A DNA stretch of 64,000 nucleotides from Variovorax sp. UMC13. Lineage in GTDB: Bacteria > Pseudomonadota > Gammaproteobacteria > Burkholderiales > Burkholderiaceae_C. Where the stretch lies: the NCBI RefSeq assembly GCF_014170375.1, contig NZ_LZZW01000011.1:248001-312000 (forward strand). Direction: 5' to 3'. The notes beneath the pieces were generated by a model, which worked only from the letters and a program-made list of their open reading frames with translations, made no database searches and was not told where the DNA came from. A program made the translations under genes and the position numbers. Shown here piece by piece: positions 16,919 through 24,135 of the stretch (position 1 is its first letter; each line of letters begins with the position of its first letter).

Positions 16919-17401
16919 ATGACGCTCGATCAGATCCTTCGTACAGCCGTCGAGCCCGCGCTTGCCTGGCTGCCGCCCAAGATGAGCAGCATCGAAGCCA
17001 AGGTGGAGCTGCTGACCATCGGCCTGCACGAGTCGCTCTTCGAGCACCGGCGCCAGATGGGCAACGGCCCCGCCCGCGGCTTCTGGCAGTTCGAGCGAGG
17101 CGGCAGCGTGAAGGGCGTGATGACGCACCCGGCGACTCGTGACCACGCGCGCGCCGCGTGCGCCGCGCACGGCGTGCCCTTCGATGGCATGGCCGTGTGG
17201 AACGCGCTCGAGCACAACGACGTGCTGGCCGCGATCTTCGCGCGCCTGAATCTCTGGTGGGCGCCTGGTCCTCTGCCGGGCGTCACCGAGACCGACAAGG
17301 CCTATGCGCTGTACCTGTTCACCTGGCGCCCGGGGAAGGTGCACCCCGAGCTCTGGCCGGCCCGCCACCGTGCCGCGCGCGCCGCGCTGCAGCTGCCCTG
17401 A
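16919..17401 (+). CDS. Putative endolysin (lysozyme/transglycosylase-like)
   Basis: 160 residues from the ATG at 16919; a GTG three codons upstream (16910) is an alternative and lies right after AAGGAG. The motif LLTIGLHESLFEHRRQMGNG, followed by ARGFWQFERGG, places a candidate catalytic glutamate (in HES) before a GxxGFWQFE block. This is the arrangement seen in lytic transglycosylase-like or lysozyme-like phage proteins that cleave cell-wall glycan. There is no signal peptide, so release through the preceding holin is expected. The exact enzyme class is inferred. Confidence 0.7.
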   Translation: MTLDQILRTAVEPALAWLPPKMSSIEAKVELLTIGLHESLFEHRRQMGNGPARGFWQFERGGSVKGVMTHPATRDHARAACAAHGVPFDGMAVWNALEHNDVLAAIFARLNLWWAPGPLPGVTETDKAYALYLFTWRPGKVHPELWPARHRAARAALQLP

Positions 17402-17465
17402 CCCCGCGGCGCGCCGCGCTCTGCTGACGGCCGCCTCACACATCACCTCACCCTGAAAGACCGCC

Positions 17466-17738
17466 ATGGCACAGACCATCATCCTCGCGTCCGGCATCGC
17501 CGCCGCTCAAAGCTCCGACATCGTGCTCACGGACGGCCAGTCCCGCACCGTGGCTGTCTTTTCTGCTGGCCAGATTCCGGCTGGCGGCTTCGCTGTCATG
17601 CTGCGCTCGCCGGGCGCCGACCTGCTCATCTTCACATTGACGGCGGCTCAGCCGGCCATCGTCCTGACGGGCCCGGGCACGTTCTTCGTCGTGCGTCCTG
17701 CGCAGACGATCGCGGTCGGCGCCTTCACGGAGAGCTGA
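17466..17738 (+). CDS. Small phage protein, unknown
   Basis: 90 residues following TGAAAGACCGCC. The sequence is uncharged and beta-rich in appearance (MAQTIILASGIAAAQSSDIV, then SRTVAVFSAGQIPAGGFAVM), with regularly spaced hydrophobic strands and no Cys. It could be a small structural or fibre-associated protein. It starts a three-gene insert (17466, 17739, 18521) between endolysin and spanin genes and is followed directly by the next gene. I do not recognise the family. Confidence 0.65.
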   Translation: MAQTIILASGIAAAQSSDIVLTDGQSRTVAVFSAGQIPAGGFAVMLRSPGADLLIFTLTAAQPAIVLTGPGTFFVVRPAQTIAVGAFTES

Positions 17739-18524
17739 ATGTACAAGCCTCTTGTAAGGCCCATCGCGCGCGCAACAGCGCAGACCTCGATTGCGAATAG
17801 AGGTCGGCGGTTCGTTGACCTGACACCGCAGATCGCGGCCCTGTTCGCTGCGGGCGAGGTGGGTGGTGAGCTCGCGCCCTACGACTTCTCGACCATGTGG
17901 CAGGACGTGGCGCGCACCACACCGGTGACGGCGCCGGGTCAGGCCGTTGCCTCGGCCCTCCTGAAGTACAGCGGTGGCATCTATCTTGAGCAGGCCACGA
18001 TGACCTCGCGGTGGGTGTTGCAGGTGGATGGCACTGGTCGCTACTACCTTGCTCTCGATGGTGTTGACGATCGGATCGTGTTCGGCACAACGATCAACTT
18101 GAATGCGGGATTGGTCGGCGTAGCTTTGGAAAGCTCGGCGCCGCCCGGAAGAGTGCTCCTGTCCTCGGGGGCGTCCGGATACCTCCGAAGGGGCGGTTCA
18201 GGTGGCTTCTGGGCTCGCAACAACTCTGCCACCACGCCAGAATCACCGCTGCCAATTAAGGCACGTCAATCTTTGAGCATTGGCACTGACAACACAGCAA
18301 ACACGGAGTTTGTGGACAGTACTTCGCCGGGCGGCATGGCGGTTGGCGCAGTAACTGGACTCAGTGGAAACCTGGTAATCGGCGGCTTCGATGCTGCAGG
18401 TGGAGCGCTGCCTCTCGCGGCCGGCATCTACAGCATGATTTTTCGCGTCGGTGCATACACCGCCGCCCAGGCGGATCTGGTCCGCAGGTACGGCGTACAG
18501 CGCATTGGAGTCGTTTCGCCATGA
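17739..18524 (+). CDS. Phage protein, possible LamG/lectin-like fold, unknown function
   Basis: 261 residues starting directly after the stop of the preceding gene. The N-terminal ~85 residues (LTPQIAALFAAGEVGGELAP, YDFSTMWQDVARTTPV) are a region seen in phage virion-associated proteins. The rest has short alternating strands with YYLALDGVDDRIVFGTTINL and a C-terminal IYSMIFRVGAYTAAQADLVR block, which resembles a laminin-G or concanavalin-like carbohydrate-binding sandwich. GC content is visibly lower than in the neighbours, which suggests recent acquisition. Receptor binding or a late accessory role is possible; nothing here proves it. Confidence 0.65.
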   Translation: MYKPLVRPIARATAQTSIANRGRRFVDLTPQIAALFAAGEVGGELAPYDFSTMWQDVARTTPVTAPGQAVASALLKYSGGIYLEQATMTSRWVLQVDGTGRYYLALDGVDDRIVFGTTINLNAGLVGVALESSAPPGRVLLSSGASGYLRRGGSGGFWARNNSATTPESPLPIKARQSLSIGTDNTANTEFVDSTSPGGMAVGAVTGLSGNLVIGGFDAAGGALPLAAGIYSMIFRVGAYTAAQADLVRRYGVQRIGVVSP

Positions 18525-18871
18525 GCCAACTTCACCGTACCCTGATCGTCCCTGCTGCGACCGCACGCCGCTGCGCCGACCTCTGCGCCGCGCTGGCCGG
18601 GCCGCCCGGTGCTGGCATGTTCACCACCGCCCTGAGCCCCACCGGTGCTGCGCCTGCGACGCACTTCATTTCGGCCGGGATGATCGAAGACACCTTCGCA
18701 GCCGTCCTCGCAGACCCTGCCGTCATGCACGGTGCCTGCCAGGCTGCCGGTATCTCGATCACCCTTGCAGAGTGCACTGCGCTTCTCGCTGCTGCAGACA
18801 TCAGCGAAGAGCCTCCTTTCGATGCTCTGGCTCGGGTGGGGTTGAAGCTGATTGCCGAGGTGGGCGTGTGA
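18521..18871 (+). CDS. Small phage protein, unknown
   Basis: 116 residues; its ATG overlaps the preceding stop by 4 bases, and its TGA overlaps the GTG start of Rz. The sequence is mostly helical and contains a repeated theme of short Ala-rich segments (SQLHRTLIVPAATARRCADL, FISAGMIEDTFAAVLADPAV). It probably associates with the product of the gene before it, with which it is translationally coupled. No known motif is visible. Confidence 0.62.
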   Translation: MSQLHRTLIVPAATARRCADLCAALAGPPGAGMFTTALSPTGAAPATHFISAGMIEDTFAAVLADPAVMHGACQAAGISITLAECTALLAAADISEEPPFDALARVGLKLIAEVGV

Positions 18872-19398
18872 TCGCGTTCGGCCGGATGCTGCTGGCCAAC
18901 TGGCGGCTGTGGCTGATCGTCGCACTGGTGGCCACCGTCGGGCTGCAGCAGGTCCGCCTGGCCAACCGCGGCGCCGAGCTGGCCACCGAGCGCCAGGCCC
19001 GCGCCACCGAGACCAGCGACCGCAACCGCGCCGCGCTGCGCGAGTCCGAGCGCGTGGCCACCCTGCAACTCACCCACGCTGCCCAGCAGCAGGAGACCGT
19101 CCATGCCTTCGAGCAAACCATCCGCACCGTGGAAGCTGGCCGCGCTGGCGATGCTGCTCGCACTGAGCGCGTGCGCCTCCAGTTCGCCGCCACCGCCGCC
19201 CGTGATCGCGTCGCGGCCCGTAGCGACCCCGCTGCCTGTGAGCGTGTCGCAGATCGATCCGAAGTCATCGCAGCCGCTGCTGCTGAGGGTGGAGAGCTAC
19301 TTGCAGAAGCTCGACGTGCTCTCGCGCGGCGAGACGCCGAAGTGAGCCTGCTGCTGGGCATCGTGCGAAACGACCGCGCGCTGCTCGCGCCAGACTAA
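18868..19398 (+). CDS. Rz: Rz-like inner-membrane spanin subunit
   Basis: 176 residues from a GTG overlapping the previous stop; an ATG at 18886 is an alternative. The N-terminal segment (LLANWRLWLIVALVATVGLQ) is one transmembrane anchor. The rest is a long charged Ala/Arg/Glu coiled coil reaching to near the C-terminus. This is the i-spanin layout: the periplasmic helix binds the outer-membrane lipoprotein Rz1 and fuses the two membranes at lysis. A complete Rz1 frame lies inside this gene, which strongly supports the call. Confidence 0.85.
   Translation: MIAFGRMLLANWRLWLIVALVATVGLQQVRLANRGAELATERQARATETSDRNRAALRESERVATLQLTHAAQQQETVHAFEQTIRTVEAGRAGDAARTERVRLQFAATAARDRVAARSDPAACERVADRSEVIAAAAAEGGELLAEARRALARRDAEVSLLLGIVRNDRALLAPD
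19103..19345 (+). CDS. Rz1: Rz1-like outer-membrane spanin lipoprotein, nested in Rz
   Basis: 80 residues, wholly inside Rz in the +1 frame. The signal peptide (KLAALAMLLALSAC) ends in a lipobox with Cys24, so the mature protein should be a lipoprotein. A PPPPP stretch follows, and Rz1 proteins are proline-rich. Nested Rz/Rz1 pairs are the classical spanin arrangement of lambda-like phages. An ATG start is present. The match of lipobox, proline content, size and nesting leaves little doubt. Confidence 0.85.
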   Translation: MPSSKPSAPWKLAALAMLLALSACASSSPPPPPVIASRPVATPLPVSVSQIDPKSSQPLLLRVESYLQKLDVLSRGETPK

Positions 19399-19440
19399 GC
19401 CGTACTGCTTACACGCCCTGGGATGCCACAATGCGCGCCA

Positions 19441-20294
19441 TGAAAACAAGCGTAGCGTTGCGGTATGAAGGGCCGGCCCTGGACTCCGGCCGAATGAACG
19501 TCTACGAAGCGTCAGCCAACATGATCGCCTTCTCGGAGTTCATGGTAGCGGCCGTCAAGAGTACCTATGGCGACGCCGCCGAAGCTCATGCCGAAGTGGC
19601 AGGTTTCGAGCACGGATCGTTCGTCACGGATCTTGTCTTCACGGTGGGCGGATCGGCTGCGACCGTTTTCACGGCTTTGACCCCCGCGCAGCTATGGGAT
19701 GTTGTCAAAGGCGCATTCGATCTATGGAAGCACTTGAAGGGCAGTCCACCGGCCGCCATCAAGCATGATGGACAGAGTGTCACCGTGACGAACAACTCGG
19801 GCCACATCATTCAGGTCCGAACGGATTCGCTGACTTTGGTGCTTAATGAAAAGGCTTCGGAGGCGGTCGAGCAGTTCGTCAAGGTTGGCCTTTCGCATGA
19901 GGGCTACGAGGCACTTCGCATAGGTGGGGCAACTGAAGTTCCTGCAATCACCGTCGACCGCAGGGAGGCTGAGTCGTTCGTGCCCGTGGCTGCAAAGTCG
20001 CAACTATCGGATAACACGGTTGAGGTGGCGCTCACGATCGTGGCGGCTGTCTTTCAAGACGGCAACAAGTGGCGATTCAATGATGGGGCATCCACCTTCA
20101 ACGCTGCGCTCACCGACGGCGACTTCCTCATTCGCGTCGAGAAGGGCGAGCGGTTTGGGAAGGGTGACGTTCTTCGCGTGCGCATGCAGGTGGTCCAGAG
20201 CCGCACCGGGGCAAAGGTTTCAGTCGAGCGGACGGTGCTCAAGGTGTTGGACCATTTGACGCCGCACGAGCAGGCTGTCTTGCTGCCTGGCTAG
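19441..20294 (+). CDS. Prophage cargo (moron) protein of unknown function
   Basis: Two ATGs are possible (19431 and 19440/19441, coding MRAMKTSVALRYEGPALDSG or MKTSVALR); the second gives about 284 residues. The N-terminal pattern SVALRYEGPALDSGRMNVYE recalls a family of uncharacterised proteins in phages and plasmids that start with a GPAL motif followed by a helix. The middle holds VTVTNNSGHIIQVRTDSLTL, then a C-terminal beta-rich domain from about residue 190. GC content is lower than in phage structural genes, and the gene is transcribed alone between the spanins and a strong terminator. These are marks of a moron expressed from the lysogen. No catalytic motif is seen. Confidence 0.7.
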
Positions 20295-20325
20295 CGGCCC
20301 GAGGAACTGAGCGCGAACCACCACT

Positions 20326-20358
20326 AGCCCCTGGCGCTTCGGCGCTGGGGGCTCTTTT
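20326..20358 (+). terminator. Strong terminator after cargo gene
   Basis: Long imperfect stem: AGCCCC then GCGC on the left, TTCG loop, GCGC then GGGGCT on the right, with one TG/TG internal loop, followed by CTTTT. It would insulate the upstream cargo gene from the small genes to the right. Confidence 0.8.
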
Positions 20359-20397
20359 GCGTTTCAGCCGCCGGTCGTCGTGGGTGAGAATGGCGCC

Positions 20398-20616
20398 ATG
20401 GTCACCCGCCCGCAGAAGGTCTGGCGCTACAAGGCGCACCGCATCGTCACTTGGACGGAGCCAGACGGCGCGGGCTGGTGCCGATGGTCGTTCACGATCG
20501 ACGGCGGGGAGACGGTCAAGGCGCTGGCCGGCGGCTACTACAGCGACATGGAAGCTTTGACGTGCGCATTTGAGGAAGCTTGCCGCACGATCGACTCGAA
20601 GGCTGCCAGCGCTTAA
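20398..20616 (+). CDS. Small hypothetical prophage protein
   Basis: 72 residues from the ATG at 20398 (MVTRPQKVWRYKAHRIVTWT); a start at 20380 would add six residues. The sequence has a tryptophan-rich beta segment (RIVTWTEPDGAGWCRWSFTI) followed by a helix (YSDMEALTCAFEEACRTIDS). It could be a small DNA- or protein-binding regulator. It stands between the terminator and an oppositely oriented small gene, with which its 3' end touches. No family recognised. Confidence 0.55.
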   Translation: MVTRPQKVWRYKAHRIVTWTEPDGAGWCRWSFTIDGGETVKALAGGYYSDMEALTCAFEEACRTIDSKAASA

Positions 20617-20801
20617 AGAGTGCGTCGCAGTTCAAGCAGCGCACTCTCTGCCGCATCCAACATCTCGATGACCTCTTCATGAGTTAGATCGGGATAACCA
20701 GGCGTCGCGCGGAGAAAGTGGTCAACCTTCTCGCACGCCGACTGCCATGCGAGGGCGGCGAGCTTCTGGTCTGGTGTCAGGCGAGGGTTGTTCTGTGGCA
20801 T
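20613..20801 (-). CDS. Small hypothetical protein, helical
   Basis: I chose the ATG giving MPQNNPRLTPDQKLAALAWQ (62 residues); a longer frame starts at 20888. The product is acidic and helical (ACEKVDHFLRATPGYPDLTH, then EVIEMLDAAESALLELRRTL). It converges on the preceding gene, overlapping by a few bases. It is probably one of several small right-end prophage genes expressed in the lysogen. Function unknown. Confidence 0.5.
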   Translation of the reverse strand: MPQNNPRLTPDQKLAALAWQSACEKVDHFLRATPGYPDLTHEEVIEMLDAAESALLELRRTL

Positions 20802-20914
20802 CCGCATATCGTATGCCCGCATCGTCGGAATTCCTCCGACGATGCATGCGTCTTTCTGCTGGCAAGCGATGAGCCCCGGTCGTTGCATCCTGCGGGCCTT
20901 TCACGGAGAACACC

Positions 20915-21100
20915 ATGGCAGACGACAAGAGCATTCGCGGCCCGGCGGACGCCGCCCGCATCAATCTCAACGAGGAACACGAACTGCGCTACTGGACCAA
21001 GGCGCTGGGAGTAACAGAGCAGAAGCTTCGCGCGGCTGTCGCAGCTGCCGGCGTGATGGCCAAGGATGTGCGCGCCTACCTGGGCCTGCCAGAGCGCTAA
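20915..21100 (+). CDS. DUF3606-domain small protein
   Basis: 61 residues: MADDKSIRGPADAARINLNE, then HELRYWTKALGVTEQKLRAA. This matches the full length of the DUF3606 family (GPxDxxRINxxExxEvxYWtkxxgvteeqLxxAV), small proteins common in Proteobacteria and their phages, often on mobile elements. A ribosome-binding site (CACGGAGAAC) precedes the ATG. Function is not known; a helical DNA- or stress-related role has been suggested only by similarity in size. Confidence 0.8.
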   Translation: MADDKSIRGPADAARINLNEEHELRYWTKALGVTEQKLRAAVAAAGVMAKDVRAYLGLPER

Positions 21101-21125
21101 GTCGGAGGCGCGTCCTGCCAGCGAT

Positions 21126-21410
21126 TCAAGCGAGCCGCACCTCGAAATAGGCCTCGTCGGCGTCGCCCAGGCCGCGGAAGCCCGCTTCCTTCGCCTTGGC
21201 GTAAGCGGTCGCCCAGTCGCTCGCCAGCTTCACTTCGTCCTTGGTGAGCTCATTGGCGCTCGACTCGCTGGCGCTCTGGAAGGCCCTGAGCGTCGGCGCG
21301 ACCTGGTCGGCCAGCGCCTTGTCCAAGGCCGCCCGGAATCGGGCCTCAGCCGCATGGATCACATCCGGCGGCGCAGCTGGGAAGTCCACGAGGGTGACGG
21401 TGTAGGTCAT
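21126..21410 (-). CDS. Hypothetical prophage protein
   Basis: 94 residues starting MTYTVTLVDFPAAPPDVIHA. The ATG overlaps the stop of the upstream gene on the same strand (21407-21410), so the two are translationally coupled. The sequence has one predicted strand, then long helices (EARFRAALDKALADQVAPTL, ELTKDEVKLASDWATAYAKA). No known domain is visible. It forms a two-gene minus-strand unit near the prophage right end, possibly expressed in the lysogen. Confidence 0.6.
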   Translation of the reverse strand: MTYTVTLVDFPAAPPDVIHAAEARFRAALDKALADQVAPTLRAFQSASESSANELTKDEVKLASDWATAYAKAKEAGFRGLGDADEAYFEVRLA

Positions 21411-21739
21411 AGCTGCTCGTGGCTGTACCGCGCGCACTTGCTGGCCAGCTCGTCGACAGTGTTGGCGAACTGGTGTCGCTCGTGGTCGGTGAACGACTCA
21501 GCCTTCACGGCATGCAGACCACGGCCGTCAGGATCGACCATACCAGTCGTGTCCATGAAGGAGATCAAGCGACTGAGGTAGGGCTCGAGCCTCTCAGGGC
21601 GTTGGTCCTTGACGCCGCCCAGCGCCTCCGCGCATTCGTGCATCGCGGCCGTGACACTGGCAACTTCGCCGTGCGGGTGCGGCAGCATCAACGACGAACG
21701 AGCCAACGAGAACTTCTGCGACAGGTAGCCGTAATCCAT
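21407..21739 (-). CDS. Hypothetical prophage protein
   Basis: 110 residues. A good ribosome-binding site (AGGAG) precedes the start MDYGYLSQKFSLARSSLMLP. The middle holds SVTAAMHECAEALGGVKDQR, and the C-terminal part is helical (HERHQFANTVDELASKCARY). It is divergent from the small membrane protein gene at 21776, so both promoters probably lie in the 36 bases between them and the adjacent coding ends. Function unknown; an anti-repressor or superinfection-exclusion role would be typical for such genes but has no support here. Confidence 0.6.
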   Translation of the reverse strand: MDYGYLSQKFSLARSSLMLPHPHGEVASVTAAMHECAEALGGVKDQRPERLEPYLSRLISFMDTTGMVDPDGRGLHAVKAESFTDHERHQFANTVDELASKCARYSHEQL

Positions 21740-21775
21740 CTGTGATCTCCTGGTGGTGCGCGCCTACGATACCCC

Positions 21776-22036
21776 ATGAGCTTCGACCAAATCGCTATCC
21801 CCATCCTCGGCGCGCTCGCCGCCTGGTGCTCGCAGGAGCGCCGCGAGTCCTGGCGCCGCTGGGCCTGCATCTTCGGGATCGTCGGGCAGCCGTTCTGGTT
21901 CTATGCCAGCTGGAAGGCCGAGCAGTGGGGGATCTTCGCCGTCAGCGTGCTCTACGGCGCGGCCTGGATCCGCGGCCTGTGGGTCCATTGGATCAAGCCC
22001 GCAAAGCGCGGGAACGAGGACTCCGAGACCCAGTAA
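21776..22036 (+). CDS. Small membrane protein near the right prophage end
   Basis: 86 residues with two hydrophobic segments (FGIVGQPFWFYASWKAEQWG region and WGIFAVSVLYGAAWIRGLWV), separated by a short polar turn; the C-terminus is charged. It is the last gene before the attachment site. Genes of this position and type sometimes alter the host envelope or exclude other phages, which is only a suggestion here. No family recognised. Confidence 0.6.
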   Translation: MSFDQIAIPILGALAAWCSQERRESWRRWACIFGIVGQPFWFYASWKAEQWGIFAVSVLYGAAWIRGLWVHWIKPAKRGNEDSETQ

Positions 22037-22108
22037 GCAAGCGGTTCGAAACGCAGCGGATATTCCCGCGACGCCGCTACAGCCCGCATGGATGCTGGCT
22101 TGGGGAGT

Positions 22109-22156
22109 GGATTGAAAATCCGCGTGTCGTTGGTTCGATTCCGACCCAGGCCACCA
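22109..22156 (+). tRNA. tRNA-Phe(GAA) 3' fragment: right attachment site of the prophage
   Basis: 48 bases match the 3' part of tRNA-Phe: anticodon loop TTGAAAA, T-arm GTTGGTTCGATTCCGAC, 3' acceptor strand CCCAGGCC and CCA end. The 5' half (acceptor strand, D-arm) is absent; the bases to the left are unrelated phage sequence. Phages that integrate in a tRNA gene leave such a 3' duplicate at the far end, while the intact gene sits next to the integrase. The core starts in the anticodon stem, where the left base pair is already broken. Confidence 0.85.
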
Positions 22157-22164
22157 AAATTCAA

Positions 22165-22193
22165 ACGCCCGACTGATTTCAGTCGGGCGTTTT
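22165..22193 (+). terminator. Terminator after tRNA-Phe fragment
   Basis: Perfect 11-bp stem ACGCCCGACTG/CAGTCGGGCGT with loop ATTT, then TTTC and a further T-rich stretch. It is the normal terminator of the tRNA-Phe gene and now lies on the chromosomal side of the attachment site. Confidence 0.85.
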
Positions 22194-22389
22194 CGTTTGC
22201 GCTCGGTGCTTGCTTGCAGTGTCCGGGGTCGGGGCTTCAGGTCGCGCGTTCACGCCGGTCGGCGTGGCGTGCGCCGGTCAGACGGAGAAGCCCGCCACGC
22301 CTTGCAGCGTGCGGGCCTCGAACTTGTCGTGCGTGCGAAAGGCACTGGGTCAGGACGTTCCGCTCCCGGCCGGACCTCCCGTCCTTCCC

Positions 22390-23079
22390 TCAGACCAGGC
22401 TCTCCTCCGCCGCCAGCACCCCCGCGGCGCGCAGCGCGGCCGGCAGCCACTTGGCGGCGGTGTCGCCGCGCTGGATCGCCGCTATGCGCGCGGCTTCGTC
22501 GGCCACCTTGCGCACCGCCAGTTCCATCATCGCGGGCGCCTTGGCGCGCTCCAGCACCACCACGCCGTCGGCATCGGCCACCACCAGATCGCCCGGGTTC
22601 ACCGTGACGCCGCCGGCCGAGATCGGGTGGTTGATGCGGCCGGGCACGTACTTGGTCGGGCCGGCCGGGTTGAAGCCAGCGCTGAACACCGGGAAGTCCA
22701 GTTCGAGCACCTCGAGTCGGTCGCGGATGGCGCCGTCGACCACCACGCCGCCGAGCCGGCGCTGCTTGCAGGCGCTGAGCATCAGCGTGCCCATCAAGGC
22801 CGCGGTCTGGTCGCCCTTGCCGTCGACCACGAGGATGTCGCCCGGCTGCGCGAGCGCAATGGCCGCGTGGATCATCAGGTTGTCGCCGGGGCGCACCTCG
22901 ACGGTGAAGGCCGGGCCGGCGAGCTTCATGCGTTCGTGCACCGGCGTGACGCGGCTGTGCATGCTGCCGCGGCGGCCCGCCACGTCGGCCAGGATGGCGG
23001 CCTGGAAGGTGGCGGCCCGGGCCACCACATCGGCGCCGACGCGCTCGATCTGGCGGATGACTTCGGGGAGGGGGTTCAT
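22390..23079 (-). CDS. RraA-family aldolase/decarboxylase-like protein
   Basis: 229 residues from the ATG giving MNPLPEVIRQIERVGADVVA. The conserved family blocks are present: RPGDNLMIHAAIALAQPGDI, then DGKGDQTAALMG and GGVVVDGAIRDRLEVLELDF. The DGxxRD motif provides metal- and substrate-binding residues in HMG/CHA aldolases (oxaloacetate decarboxylase activity). In operons with TctC receptors these proteins usually cleave 4-hydroxy-4-methyl- or 4-carboxy-2-oxo acids, but true substrates vary. It is the last gene of the minus-strand unit with TctC and the aminotransferase. Confidence 0.85.
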   Translation of the reverse strand: MNPLPEVIRQIERVGADVVARAATFQAAILADVAGRRGSMHSRVTPVHERMKLAGPAFTVEVRPGDNLMIHAAIALAQPGDILVVDGKGDQTAALMGTLMLSACKQRRLGGVVVDGAIRDRLEVLELDFPVFSAGFNPAGPTKYVPGRINHPISAGGVTVNPGDLVVADADGVVVLERAKAPAMMELAVRKVADEAARIAAIQRGDTAAKWLPAALRAAGVLAAEESLV

Positions 23080-23116
23080 GGTGTGTGCCTTGGAAGAAGG
23101 GAAAGGGACGCTCGAC

Positions 23117-24094
23117 TCAGTCCGCCTTGACGCCGGCATCCTTGATGACCGTGCCCCATTTGGTCTTGTCGGCGGCGAGGAAGGCGCGGAACTGCTCGGG
23201 CGTGCTGCCGACCGGCTCCAGCCCCGCGGCGATGAACTTCTGCGAGATCTCGGGCGTGGCCAGCACCTTGGCCACTTCCTGCTGGACGCGCTGGATGGCG
23301 GCCGCCGGCGTGCCCTTGGACGCGCACAGCCCGGTCCAGGTGACCGGATCGAAATGGGGCACGCCCGACTCCGAGACCGTCGGGACCTCCGGCAGACCCT
23401 TGAGCCGCTGCAGGCTCGCCACGCCCAGGATCCGCAGCTTGCCGGACTTGGCGTACGGCATGGAGCTCACGGCCTGGTCGAAGATGATCGAGACCTGGCC
23501 GGCGAGCAGGTCGGTCATCGCCTGCCCGGTGCCCTTGTAGGGCACGTGGACGATGTCCACGCCGGCCTTGGACTTGAACATCTCGCCCGCCAGATGCCCG
23601 CCGGTGGCGTTGCCCGAGGAGGCGAAGTTGAGCTGGCCCGGATGGCCCTTCGCGTACGCGATCAGTTCCTTGACGTTGGTCGCGGGCACCGAGGCGTTCA
23701 CCAGCAGCAGGTAGGGCGCATTGGCGATCAGCGTCACCGGCAGCAGGTCGGTCTCGGGGTTGAACGGCGCCTTGGTCAGGTGCGGCTGGATCGACACCGT
23801 GCCGGTCGTGCACATCATCAGCGTGTGGCCGTCGGGCGGGGCGCTGAGCAGCGTCTGCGCGGCGATGTTGCCGCCCGCGCCGGGCTTGTTCTCCACCAGC
23901 ACCTGCTGGCCCAGGCCTTCGGCCAGCTTCGGCGCCAGCAGGCGCGCCACGATGTCGTTCGAGCCGCCGGGCGAGAAGCCGACCACGATGCGCACCGGCT
24001 TGGAGGGGAAGGGGTCGTTGGCCAGCGCCGCGGAGGCGGCGGCGAGCGTGGCGGCCACGGGAATCAGCGTGCGGAGCAGGGTGCGAATTTGCAT
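23117..24094 (-). CDS. TctC/Bug-type tripartite tricarboxylate transporter receptor
   Basis: 325 residues. The N-terminus (MQIRTLLRTLIPVAATLAAA) is a Sec signal peptide. The mature part begins DPFPSKPVRIVVGFSPGGSN, the signature start of Bug periplasmic receptors, and includes FKSKAGVDIVHVPYKGTGQA and GVASLQRLKGLPEVPTVSES. These proteins bind small carboxylates or amino acids in the periplasm. The TctA/TctB membrane partners are not beside it, which is usual for the very large Bug families of Comamonadaceae and Bordetella. Confidence 0.92.
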   Translation of the reverse strand: MQIRTLLRTLIPVAATLAAASAALANDPFPSKPVRIVVGFSPGGSNDIVARLLAPKLAEGLGQQVLVENKPGAGGNIAAQTLLSAPPDGHTLMMCTTGTVSIQPHLTKAPFNPETDLLPVTLIANAPYLLLVNASVPATNVKELIAYAKGHPGQLNFASSGNATGGHLAGEMFKSKAGVDIVHVPYKGTGQAMTDLLAGQVSIIFDQAVSSMPYAKSGKLRILGVASLQRLKGLPEVPTVSESGVPHFDPVTWTGLCASKGTPAAAIQRVQQEVAKVLATPEISQKFIAAGLEPVGSTPEQFRAFLAADKTKWGTVIKDAGVKAD

Positions 24095-24135
24095 GGTGGT
24101 TCTCAGAGGGTGGGAGGTGCAGGACACGTGGCGGA

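Larger units (their letters stand above)
22037..22389. other. Gene-free prophage-chromosome junction (353 bp)
   Basis: This stretch contains no convincing gene. It holds phage-side DNA to about 22,108, the tRNA-Phe 3' fragment at 22109-22156, a terminator hairpin at 22165-22193 and then about 195 bases of chromosomal DNA in which I see nothing further. An open frame on the minus strand over the tRNA fragment is spurious. Confidence 0.7.

Noticed and set aside
21952..22164. Minus-strand open frame with GLGRNRTNDTRIFNPL
   Set aside because: It is the antisense translation of the tRNA-Phe 3' fragment, a known type of false protein.
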